Assembly: GCA_937876055.1 (NCBI GenBank)
Contig: CALEIW010000115.1
Location: forward strand, 1 to 8,807
Reading direction: 5' to 3'
Source of the DNA: an uncultured euryarchaeote
GTDB taxonomy: Archaea; Thermoplasmatota; Poseidoniia; Poseidoniales; Thalassarchaeaceae
Length of the DNA stretch: 8,807 nt
The stretch's first letter is position 1. Each line of letters begins with the position of its first letter. The translations under genes and the position numbers were made by a program. A model generated the notes under the pieces. It was given only the letters and a program-made list of their open reading frames with translations, made no database searches and was not told where the DNA came from. Of the stretch, positions 1-6,925 are shown piece after piece.

Positions 1-737
1 AAGGCGCATTAGAAAATCCGGAAGTTGAGCGTATATTCGGATTGCATGTCTGGCCTAGAATGCCTACAGGGCAAGTGGGTTCTAGAGCGGGTTCGTTTTT
101 GGCGGCTGCCAGTTTTATGGATATTGAAGTGAAAGGTGTTGGCGGCCACGCCGCTTCTCCTCACTTTTGCGTGGACCCAGTTCTCGCCTCTTCTAGAATA
201 ATCGATTCTCTCCAGAGTATCGTTTCCCGAGAGACGGACCCTTTGGAGTCTGCAGTAGTAAGTGTGACTGCAGTAAATGGTGGAGATGCGCACAACGTAA
301 TTCCGGAATCTGTTGCGATAAAGGGGACTGTTCGATCGTTGACAATGGAGGGTTTGAGGCGTTTGCAAACGAGGGTCTCAGAAATTTGTGAACTTGTGGG
401 TCAGGCTAATGGCTGTGTAGTGGATGTTGCATTTCCGGGTAACGATTATCCTCCAACATACAATGATCCTGGCACTTGGGATTTTGCCAAAGGCGTTGCT
501 GAATCGCTGATTGGTGAGGAAAATGTCAACGAGTTAGCGCCTGTTATGGGAGGAGAGGACTTTGCTTTCTACACTCAGAAAACAAAGGGGTGCTTTGTTG
601 TCCTTGGTGTGAATAATCCAGATAAGGGTTGCATATACAATGTGCACACACCTCAATTCAAGGTAGATGAAGACGCTTTGCCCTTGGGAACTGCGTTACA
701 TGTCTCGTTTGCACTAGAGTCGTTAAATGACTGCTAG
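1..737 (+). CDS. M20 family metal-dependent amidohydrolase (M20D-like), C-terminal part
   Basis: The frame is open from base 3 to the stop at 735-737, giving 244 visible residues; the start lies outside the window. The fragment resembles M20D amidohydrolases (N-acyl-amino-acid, hippurate or IAA-conjugate hydrolases), which release an amino acid from an N-acyl conjugate using two metal ions. Visible landmarks are GLHVWP at about residues 13-18 (His15 matches a metal ligand of the family), the lid-domain motif GGHAASPH at 47-54 with the conserved VDPVLASS stretch after it, MGGEDFAFY at 182-190, and HTPQF at 215-219, whose His matches the last metal ligand. The N-terminal metal-binding Cys/His and the catalytic Glu are outside the window, so activity cannot be judged. 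The exact acyl substrate is unknown. The gene converges on uvrA with a 4-base overlap. Family assignment is firm; the specific enzyme is not. Confidence 0.9.
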   Translation, partial: GALENPEVERIFGLHVWPRMPTGQVGSRAGSFLAAASFMDIEVKGVGGHAASPHFCVDPVLASSRIIDSLQSIVSRETDPLESAVVSVTAVNGGDAHNVIPESVAIKGTVRSLTMEGLRRLQTRVSEICELVGQANGCVVDVAFPGNDYPPTYNDPGTWDFAKGVAESLIGEENVNELAPVMGGEDFAFYTQKTKGCFVVLGVNNPDKGCIYNVHTPQFKVDEDALPLGTALHVSFALESLNDC

Positions 738-3715
738 ACTAGTTCTTTCAGATGCTTTCCAGTAAAGCTCGCCTTACTTTTTGCTACTTGTTGAGGGGTT
801 CCTTCGGCTACGATTGCTCCACCGCGTTCGCCTCCTTCTGGTCCAAGATCAAGTACCCAATCGGCACACTTTACGACATCCAAATGATGTTCGATTATGA
901 TAACGGTGTGGCCGTTTCTACGTAGTCTTAGTAGAACCTCGATTAATTGGTGTACGTCTGACATTGCCAAACCTGTTGTCGGTTCGTCGAGGATATACAC
1001 CGTGTGTTTCCTAGCCGGACGGTGAAGTTCTGTTGCGAGTTTTACTCTCTGTGCTTCGCCTCCAGATAGAGTAGTTGCTGGTTGGCCTAGGCGGATGTAA
1101 CCCAAACCCACATCCTCAAGGGTGGAAAGTATTCTATGGATTTTCTTCTGATTAGCGAAGAATTTTGACGCTTCTTCTACGGGCATTTCGAGAATGTCAA
1201 AAATCGTTTTACCGCGCCACTTGACTTCCAACGTTTCGCGTGTGTACCTCTTCCCTTTGCAAATATCACAAGTCACCCAGACATCAGGGAGGAAGTTCAT
1301 TTCCAATTTCATTGAGCCTGCTCCTTTGCAAGCCTCGCATCTTCCTCCCTTTACGTTGAAGGAAAAATGCCCTGCCCCATAGCCTCTCTCGCGTGAGAGT
1401 TTTGTCTCGGCGAATAATTCCCGAATTGGAGTAAATGCCCCAGTGTATGTTCCTGCGTTAGAACGAGGGGTTCTGCCGATTGGAGACTGGTCGATGACTA
1501 TTGTTTTGTCAATATGCTCTGTACCTTCAAGCCGATCATGGCTCCCTGGAGAAACATCGGCTCCGTGTAATTCTCGCAACAGGGCTGGGGCAAGGGTTCC
1601 GGTTACTAGGGAAGATTTCCCAGAGCCGGATACACCAGTTACCGCGATCATACACCCTAGTGGTATTTCGACGTCTAAATCTCTCAAGTTGTTTTGTCTA
1701 GCCCCTCGGATTGTAAGCATTCTTTCGGCATCGGGGCTTGCTGAATCTTCTGGAAGTGGTATGGATTTTCTTCCTGAGAGGTAGGCCGCAGTCATGCTTT
1801 CTTTGGAAGAAAGTAAAGTCTTGAGAGAGCCGTTGGCCACGACCTCTCCGCCTTCTTTTCCTGCCCCTACTCCAATATCGACTAGCCAATCGGCTTGCCT
1901 AAGCGTGGCTTCGTCGTGCTCGACCACCAAGAGTGTGTTTCCTAGTTCTGTAAGTTCTCGAAGCGTTTCCAGCAGTCTGTCGTTATCTCTAGCATGAAGG
2001 CCGATCGAAGGTTCATCGAGGACATACATTACGCCGGTAAGTCTGGTGCCGATTTGCGTTGCTAAGCGAATTCTTTGAGATTCTCCACCAGAGAGTGTGT
2101 TTGCTCTTCTGTCTAAGGTAAGATAGTCCAACCCGACTAAAGCGAGGAATCGTAATCTAGCTTCAATTTCTTTGATGATTTCCTTGCCGATGAATAGATT
2201 CCTTTCATCAAGGTGCTTGACCAAATTTACAATATCTGTTTCGGGCACATCTCTTTCCAATTTATCCCAAGTATCGTCTACATTTCCTAAGCGCCAATTT
2301 TGGACGACTGCAAGAGCCTCGATTACACTGCAGGAGGAAAAATCTGGAAGAGTGACTTCGCCAACAGTGACTCCGCTTACAGCATTGTTTAGCTTTCTTC
2401 CATTGCATTCCATACAATGTTCATCAGTCATGTAGGAGGCTAGTCGTGAGCGTGTTCTGTCTGAGGAGGTCTCTGTGTAGGTTCTCCGAATCCTTGCGAA
2501 TACCCCTTCCCATGGCCTCGTCATATTGTATGATGATCCTTTATCGGAATTGAATTGGAAATTGATGGCCGTACTTCCGCTACCGTGCAGAAGTATATCC
2601 TTTGCATCTTCATCTAATTCTCCAAATGGTACCTCTGATGGTATTCCATAATGCTCGCAAACTTGTGTCATCTGAGAGCGATACCATCCTGACATCATTG
2701 AAGTTCGGAATGGGCGTATGCACCCTTCTTCTACAGTCGCCAATCTATCGATCACTAGATCTGAGGAGAATTCTCTCTGTACACCTAATCCCTGACAAGA
2801 TGGGCAGGCACCTAATGGGTTGTTGAATGAGAAAACTCGTGGGCTCATTTCAGGAAGAAATGACCCGTGTTCCGGACAGGCAAATTCCTCAGTGTAGGAT
2901 ATTGTTTCACCGATTTGTGTTTGATATTTCTGTTCTTTGGGATTGTCCTCGGGGCCTGCGACTGGTGCTTCTAGACTCTCTACGGCTACTGCGCCACCGC
3001 CGATTCGCATTCCTTCTGATATTGCCTCAGTCAGTCTCTGCTTTGAGGCTCTAGATAGTCGCAATCTGTCGACTCTTACATCTATGTCGTGTCTGAGATT
3101 CTTCTCCAAAGTTGGTGGGTCTTCGAATTCTGCATCTCGGCCGTTTACCCTCCCGTGTAGGTAGCCTTGTTCCACTAGTGCGTTGAATAAATCGGCATGA
3201 GTTCCTTTCCTTGCACGAATCGCGGGAGACCAAATTGAAATTGCATGGCCTTCAAACCTCCACAAAACGTCATCGACTATTTCCTGTACTGTCCTTCTAG
3301 CTACTTCTTTGCCACATTCGGGGCAGTGAGGAAGGCCGATTCTAGCCCAAAGCAACCTCAGATAATCCATGATTTCAGTTACTGTTGCTACTGTTGATCT
3401 TGGATTGTGACTACCTTGTTTTTGGTCTATGCTGATTGCGGGAGAAAGTCCCTCAATACTGTCACAGTCGGGCTTTTTCATCTGACCAAGAAATTGTCTG
3501 GCGTAGGAGGATAGTGACTCAACATACCTCCGTTGGCCCTCTGCGTATAGGGTGTCGAATGCTAGACTAGATTTCCCCGAGCCAGAGACTCCAGAAATGA
3601 CTACGAATTTTCCTCTAGGGATCTCTACATCTATGTCTCGAAGGTTGTGAGTGCGCGCTCCTTTGACGATTATCCAGTCGTCGTTTGCGGCACTATTCTT
3701 CCTTCTCCCAGACAA
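734..3715 (-). CDS. uvrA: Excinuclease ABC subunit A (UvrA)
   Basis: UvrA is the damage-sensing ATPase of nucleotide excision repair. It loads UvrB onto lesions in the cytoplasm, after which UvrC cuts. The 993-residue protein is slightly longer than the usual ~940. Two ABC ATPase modules are visible: Walker A GVSGSGKS at 42-49, signature LSGGESQR at 541-548, Walker B ending in DEP at 567-569 and H-loop His600; then Walker A at 694-701, signature LSGGEAQR at 883-890, DEP at 920-922 and IEHH at 951-954. Zinc sites are C280-x2-H283-x20-C304-x2-C307, where the second ligand is His, and C793-x2-C796-x19-C816-x2-C819, plus CPEC at 131-134 and CMEC at 434-437. The start is TTG: an in-frame TAG lies 12 bases upstream, the next Met is residue 79 (after Walker A), and a GGGGG run precedes the start by about 8 bases. 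The D-loop reads TTGLA rather than the common TTGLH. It may be co-transcribed with the small gene 76 bases upstream. Confidence 0.98.
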   Translation of the reverse strand: MSGRRKNSAANDDWIIVKGARTHNLRDIDVEIPRGKFVVISGVSGSGKSSLAFDTLYAEGQRRYVESLSSYARQFLGQMKKPDCDSIEGLSPAISIDQKQGSHNPRSTVATVTEIMDYLRLLWARIGLPHCPECGKEVARRTVQEIVDDVLWRFEGHAISIWSPAIRARKGTHADLFNALVEQGYLHGRVNGRDAEFEDPPTLEKNLRHDIDVRVDRLRLSRASKQRLTEAISEGMRIGGGAVAVESLEAPVAGPEDNPKEQKYQTQIGETISYTEEFACPEHGSFLPEMSPRVFSFNNPLGACPSCQGLGVQREFSSDLVIDRLATVEEGCIRPFRTSMMSGWYRSQMTQVCEHYGIPSEVPFGELDEDAKDILLHGSGSTAINFQFNSDKGSSYNMTRPWEGVFARIRRTYTETSSDRTRSRLASYMTDEHCMECNGRKLNNAVSGVTVGEVTLPDFSSCSVIEALAVVQNWRLGNVDDTWDKLERDVPETDIVNLVKHLDERNLFIGKEIIKEIEARLRFLALVGLDYLTLDRRANTLSGGESQRIRLATQIGTRLTGVMYVLDEPSIGLHARDNDRLLETLRELTELGNTLLVVEHDEATLRQADWLVDIGVGAGKEGGEVVANGSLKTLLSSKESMTAAYLSGRKSIPLPEDSASPDAERMLTIRGARQNNLRDLDVEIPLGCMIAVTGVSGSGKSSLVTGTLAPALLRELHGADVSPGSHDRLEGTEHIDKTIVIDQSPIGRTPRSNAGTYTGAFTPIRELFAETKLSRERGYGAGHFSFNVKGGRCEACKGAGSMKLEMNFLPDVWVTCDICKGKRYTRETLEVKWRGKTIFDILEMPVEEASKFFANQKKIHRILSTLEDVGLGYIRLGQPATTLSGGEAQRVKLATELHRPARKHTVYILDEPTTGLAMSDVHQLIEVLLRLRRNGHTVIIIEHHLDVVKCADWVLDLGPEGGERGGAIVAEGTPQQVAKSKASFTGKHLKELV

Positions 3716-3724
3716 GTCTTGCGC
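3716..3724 (-). promoter_or_regulatory. Weak ribosome-binding context and TTG start of uvrA
   Basis: Read on the minus strand, the bases before the TTG start (3713-3715) include a run of five G followed by CGCAAGAC. The in-frame TAG just upstream leaves TTG as the only start that keeps the first Walker A motif. The G-run is only a weak match to a Shine-Dalgarno sequence, so initiation may be inefficient. Confidence 0.35.
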
Positions 3725-3791
3725 CCCCTACAGTAGTCGTTGGTGGGAGAGATTGTCCTTGAAGTCATGTATTGTTAATGCAGATAATTGG

Positions 3792-3962
3792 TCATTGATC
3801 GATGTAGAAGTAATCTGAATTTTGTTTCCTTCCATCCTTACTACCCCATGGGTCCTTGGATGTTGTTTTCTTGGAGGATTTTCTTTGTTTGTTCAGCAAT
3901 ATTGCCGACAGCACCAATGCTATTGCACCAAATAAGCCAACTGCGATTTCGAAGTTGTTCAC
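3792..3962 (-). CDS. Small single-pass membrane protein, 56 residues
   Basis: I read this frame by hand: GTG start at 3960-3962 and TGA stop at 3792-3794. An in-frame TGA lies nine bases upstream of the GTG, so the start is well bounded. The product begins NNFEIAVGLFGAIALVL after the initiator. Residues 6-23 form one clear hydrophobic helix with GxxxG-like small residues, followed at once by a basic patch (KQRKSSKK, 25-32) and a polar tail with DPWG (37-40) and an aromatic end (YFYIDQ). Positive charges right after the helix predict a cytoplasmic C terminus. There is no Shine-Dalgarno sequence, but a TATA-like stretch at 3983-3994 sits about 26 bases upstream of the GTG, which fits an archaeal leaderless transcript. 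The gene lies 76 bases upstream of uvrA on the same strand. I recognise no family. The segment arrangement argues for a real gene over chance, but a spurious frame is possible. Confidence 0.6.
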   Translation of the reverse strand: MNNFEIAVGLFGAIALVLSAILLNKQRKSSKKTTSKDPWGSKDGRKQNSDYFYIDQ

Positions 3963-3982
3963 GGCTCTGGGTCAATTGATGA

Positions 3983-3994
3983 GTTTATGATATG
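3983..3994 (-). promoter_or_regulatory. Candidate TATA-like box for the small membrane protein gene
   Basis: On the minus strand this reads CATATCATAAAC. Its centre is about 26 bases from the GTG start at 3962, the distance expected if transcription began at the start codon itself (leaderless mRNA, common in archaea). No separate BRE element is convincing. This is a positional argument only. Confidence 0.35.
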
Positions 3995-4021
3995 CTGTTT
4001 AGAATGACAAAAAGTGTATTG

Positions 4022-4044
4022 TTTAAAAAAATCCATAATTAAAT
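4022..4044 (+). promoter_or_regulatory. Candidate TATA box and AT-rich promoter for the membrane protein gene
   Basis: An AT-rich block contains TTTAAAAAAA (from 4022) and, further on, ATAATTAAA. An archaeal TATA box centred near 4025 would place the transcript start near 4050, giving a short leader that contains GGAG (4058-4061) ahead of the ATG at 4069. The whole divergent region 3963-4068 is otherwise free of coding signal. The box is recognised by composition and spacing only. Confidence 0.4.
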
Positions 4045-4057
4045 GTGGAAGTTTTTC

Positions 4058-4061
4058 GGAG
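4058..4061 (+). promoter_or_regulatory. Shine-Dalgarno GGAG deciding the start of the membrane protein gene
   Basis: GGAG lies seven bases before the ATG at 4069. It supports that start over the in-frame GTG at 4045, which has no such site in front of it and would lie at or upstream of the inferred transcript start. Confidence 0.5.
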
Positions 4062-4068
4062 TAAGGAT

Positions 4069-4932
4069 ATGAGAACTGCAATTGAAAGGGGTTTTCGCGC
4101 CACAATGGGCGATGAGTCTGACGATATCGTTAGACGTGGTGCGATAGTACTAGCCATCTTCGGTTTTCTCGTGCATCTGAGTTTGTGGGCACTGCATAGC
4201 TCCGGAAGAATTGAGATATTAGGAGACTCTGTAGAATTAGTTCGGTCTCCTCTTTCGGCACTATACACGCCATTCTCAATTCTGTTGGTTTACGAGGTGT
4301 ACCAACTAATTCGAACAATTCCCGATTCTTTTTCATCCTCTGTTGGAAAGCAATACGAAATCGCTACCCTACTTGTTGTCCGAGATATACTCAAGCGACT
4401 CTCTGAGGTTGGTGATTCCGAAGGATGGGAAATCAACGATGATGTTGGCTTCCTGTTGGTTGAGTGTGCGGCGTTCCTTGCTTTATTTTACACTTCATTG
4501 ACCTATCATAAAATCAGTTCAAAGAGTGATGGTGAAGGTGTTCTGAGTGATGATCTTACGGCTTTCATTACTACAAAGATGGTCGTTGCAAATGTAATGC
4601 TGATTGTGTTCATCTCTATCGCGGCGTTCTCTTTGGTAGGTTGGATTAATGCGGTACAAGAAGGAGGGGGTTCGGTTGATCGTGCCATATTTTTCCTTGA
4701 CTTCTTCACCTTCCTGATACTGGCGGATATCCTGATATTGCTAATCTCCTATTGGTTCTACACCGACTTCGGTAATCTCGCCCGAAACACAGGATTTGTA
4801 CTCTCAACTGTCATTATCCGCGTGGCAATATCGTCTGAAGGAGTCTCGTCAATGATTCTCTTCACTCTAAGTGGTGTTCTCGGGATTGCAATCTTGAGGA
4901 TGTTCTCTAGAGGAGCCATAGTGCATCTATGA
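4069..4932 (+). CDS. Multi-pass membrane protein of unknown function
   Basis: This 287-residue protein has six or seven hydrophobic segments, at roughly 24-43, 62-82, 126-145, 170-193, 207-229, 241-253 (weaker) and 261-278. A polar N-terminal head (MRTAIERGFRATMGDESDD) precedes the first segment. The loop after the second segment carries SVGKQYEIATLLVVRDILKR at about 91-110, an amphipathic, partly basic stretch that reads like the conserved core of a family. I recall similar S-x-GKQYEI loops in uncharacterised bacterial membrane proteins, but I cannot assign a named family. No transporter, sensor or enzyme motif is visible. ATG 4069 was chosen over GTG 4045 because of its GGAG site. The gene has its own upstream AT-rich promoter region, and its last 26 bases overlap the convergent moeA gene. 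It is certainly coding; its function is not inferred. Confidence 0.85.
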   Translation: MRTAIERGFRATMGDESDDIVRRGAIVLAIFGFLVHLSLWALHSSGRIEILGDSVELVRSPLSALYTPFSILLVYEVYQLIRTIPDSFSSSVGKQYEIATLLVVRDILKRLSEVGDSEGWEINDDVGFLLVECAAFLALFYTSLTYHKISSKSDGEGVLSDDLTAFITTKMVVANVMLIVFISIAAFSLVGWINAVQEGGGSVDRAIFFLDFFTFLILADILILLISYWFYTDFGNLARNTGFVLSTVIIRVAISSEGVSSMILFTLSGVLGIAILRMFSRGAIVHL

Positions 4933-6112
4933 CCTCGCCCGCTTTACCGTCGTTATCAGGAGGGAGAAGAGTGAGGCCGTTATGGGCGACCATGCTGTGC
5001 ATGTTTCCACTCCCCTGGTGTGTGTGGGTTGTGGCGAGTAGTTGTCCGTTTACAGACCTAATACGGATTCTTCTTAGGCATAGTTTTCCGGGTGCGCCTG
5101 AAACATTTTCTTCGAGTATTACTGAAACTCTCTGACTTAGTCTTGGGCCCATTTCGGAGTGATATCCGAGTGACTGTGATATCCAAGGTGCGACAAGAAC
5201 GTGGAATACAACGAGGCTGCTCACTGGGTTTCCTGGAAGGCCAAACAAAGGCGTTCCTTTCCATGTTCCAAATAGTGGTGGACCCCCTGGTCTGAGCTTC
5301 ATTCTCCAGAATGATATGTCGCCTTCTTCTTCCATAATTTTCCGAACAAGATCCCATTCACCCATGCTAACACCGCCGCTGGTGAGGATTGCATCGCAAG
5401 ACGATAATGCGTCCAGTGTTGTTCTCAATTCATCCATTGAATCGTTCGCTGATTCGTGTCTTACTGCTTCGCAGCCCATCGATTCTACCAATGAGGCGAG
5501 GGCGTGAGAATTGGATTCGTAGATTTGTCCGGGTACAAGGTCTGTTCCTGGTTGAACTAACTCATCTCCAGTCGATAGAATAGCGATTCTTGGTTTATTG
5601 ATTGCCTCGACTTTTCCGTGCCCCATTGTCCCTGCTAATGCAATGCTTGCAGAAGAAAGAAGAGTGCCTGCGGGTAGTGCTTCTTGTCCTATCGAAAGAT
5701 TCTCTGCTCTCTTTCGAATATATCCAGTCCTTGCTGGTCCGTTGATGGTTACTTGGTCTTGGTTTACTTCAGTGTCTTCGACCATTACAATTGCATCTGC
5801 TCCTTCCGGTAGAGGAGCTCCTGTCATGATTCTGCATGCTTGGCCAGAGGTTATCGATGGAGGGGTTTTTCCTCCTGTCTGGCTTGTTCCAACAATAGTC
5901 AATTCTGCACTAGGGCTTTGGCAATCTGAGGCAATTACTGCAAACCCGTCCATTGCTGAGTTATCGAATCGAGGATCGTCTACTTTCGATGCTAATGCCG
6001 ACGCTAAGACTCTCCCTCTTCCAGCATCTAATGAGATGGTTTCGGAGTGTTTTGGTAATGGATATTGTAGGGCTAATTCGATTGCTCGCTCGAGAGAGAC
6101 GCCCTTCTCCAT
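4907..6112 (-). CDS. moeA: Molybdopterin molybdotransferase MoeA
   Basis: MoeA catalyses the last common step of molybdenum (or tungsten) cofactor synthesis, inserting the metal into adenylylated molybdopterin in the cytoplasm. The 401-residue length is typical. Motifs in order: DNSAMDGFAV at 50-59 with the key Asp55, RIMTGAPLPEGADAIV at 94-109, ILSTGDELVQPG at 178-189 opening the MogA-like domain, the TSGGVSMGEWD motif at 244-254 with Asp254, LFGLPGNPVSS at 289-299, and a C-terminal beta-barrel domain with QGSGNMHSM at 376-384. One variation stands out: the segment usually close to KPGKP reads RPGGP at 274-278, so two lysines are replaced by Arg and Gly; related eukaryotic proteins also vary here. 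The ATG at 6110-6112 was chosen because the family's N terminus begins at this Met; the longer frame upstream runs antisense to the permease gene. No strong Shine-Dalgarno sequence is visible. Its 3' end overlaps the convergent membrane protein gene by 26 bases. No molybdoenzyme gene is present in the window. Confidence 0.95.
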   Translation of the reverse strand: MEKGVSLERAIELALQYPLPKHSETISLDAGRGRVLASALASKVDDPRFDNSAMDGFAVIASDCQSPSAELTIVGTSQTGGKTPPSITSGQACRIMTGAPLPEGADAIVMVEDTEVNQDQVTINGPARTGYIRKRAENLSIGQEALPAGTLLSSASIALAGTMGHGKVEAINKPRIAILSTGDELVQPGTDLVPGQIYESNSHALASLVESMGCEAVRHESANDSMDELRTTLDALSSCDAILTSGGVSMGEWDLVRKIMEEEGDISFWRMKLRPGGPPLFGTWKGTPLFGLPGNPVSSLVVFHVLVAPWISQSLGYHSEMGPRLSQRVSVILEENVSGAPGKLCLRRIRIRSVNGQLLATTHTHQGSGNMHSMVAHNGLTLLPPDNDGKAGEVIDALWLL

Positions 6113-6162
6113 GGTTCGCCAGACACCGCCTCGTTGAAGTGTTATTCCCACCTCCTGAGTGC

Positions 6163-6924
6163 GTGCTGGGTACTGAGGAAGCGTTGATTGCGCTCGCTTT
6201 GTTGGTGGTCGCAGCCCTCTACTCCTCAGTCGGTCATGGTGGCGCTTCTGGATATTTGGCAATACTTTCTTTGACCTCGTTTGCAACTATGGAAGAACTT
6301 TGGTTGAAGCAACACGCATGGAGTCTGAATCTAATTGTCGCTGCTATTGCTTTCTATCATTACCAAAGGGCAGGGCACCACATCCCTAGAATGACCGGTC
6401 TCTTCGTAATTGCAAGTATACCCATGGCATTTGTTGGGGGATATTTGTTGGTTGAGGGTGTTCTGTATGATACGTTGCTATCGATCACTCTTGTTTGGGC
6501 TTCGTTTAGATTATTCAAAGCCGATTCTGAATTTGATGAGGGTTCTACAGAGAGGTTTCCGGTTTCTCAGGCAGTACCGGCTGGGGCCGGCATCGGTTTA
6601 GTTAGTGGAATTGTTGGGGTTGGTGGAGGAATTTTTCTTTCGCCGCTTCTCTTATTGAAGCGGTGGGCCACACCAAAAGCAGCAGCAGCAACCGCGGCTC
6701 TGTTCATTTGGGTTAATTCCGCTGCTGCCCTGACTGGTTCCTACCTCTCTGGAGATTGGTTGGTTGAAACTGATACTCTCGCTCCATTCGGTTCTGCGGT
6801 ACTAATTGGTGCGTTTATCGGTTCTAGATTAGGTGCAGATTTGATTCCACAGAGAGCTGTCAGGGTTGTTCTTGTTGTGGTATTGTTGCTCGCTGCGACT
6901 CGCAGGATGCTGCTGCTTGTTTGA
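6163..6924 (+). CDS. TauE/SafE family permease (sulfite exporter-like, COG0730 type)
   Basis: This hydrophobic protein of about 253 residues, close to the usual size, matches the TauE/SafE family of membrane permeases, which are implicated in moving sulfite, sulfoacetate or other organosulfur anions. The two-fold internal repeat is visible: YSSVGHGGASGYLA at 20-33 in the first half, and GIVGVGGGIFLSP at 149-161 in the second, each the glycine-rich start of a repeat. Roughly seven or eight membrane segments follow one another, with a polar loop at about 119-135. The start is uncertain. GTG 6163 gives a short head before the first helix; GTG 6139 would add eight residues, and TTG 6184 has GAGGAA only three bases before it. 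Upstream the frame overlaps moeA on the other strand, so it cannot extend far. It diverges from moeA across about 50 bases. The substrate is not determinable; a link to a molybdenum-dependent sulfite enzyme would be speculation. Confidence 0.88.
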   Translation: MLGTEEALIALALLVVAALYSSVGHGGASGYLAILSLTSFATMEELWLKQHAWSLNLIVAAIAFYHYQRAGHHIPRMTGLFVIASIPMAFVGGYLLVEGVLYDTLLSITLVWASFRLFKADSEFDEGSTERFPVSQAVPAGAGIGLVSGIVGVGGGIFLSPLLLLKRWATPKAAAATAALFIWVNSAAALTGSYLSGDWLVETDTLAPFGSAVLIGAFIGSRLGADLIPQRAVRVVLVVVLLLAATRRMLLLV

Positions 6925-6925
6925 T

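Noticed and set aside
42..44. TTG at 42 as the start of the M20 amidohydrolase
   Set aside because: The same frame is open to the window edge and codes for family-like sequence before it, including the residues leading to the metal-binding His; the gene simply runs off the window.
1194..3233. Several 60-113 codon frames on both strands within uvrA
   Set aside because: All overlap conserved UvrA motifs in other frames, and none shows a domain, signal peptide or start context of its own.
4045..4068. In-frame GTG at 4045 as the start of the membrane protein
   Set aside because: It has no ribosome-binding site and lies at or before the inferred transcript start, whereas ATG 4069 has GGAG at good spacing.
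5953..6162. Upstream extension of the TauE/SafE permease frame
   Set aside because: It is antisense to conserved MoeA coding sequence and adds a polar stretch foreign to the family.
6113..6286. N-terminal extension of MoeA by 58 residues
   Set aside because: The extra sequence is not MoeA-like and is antisense to the first helices of the TauE/SafE permease; the family N terminus starts at Met 6112.
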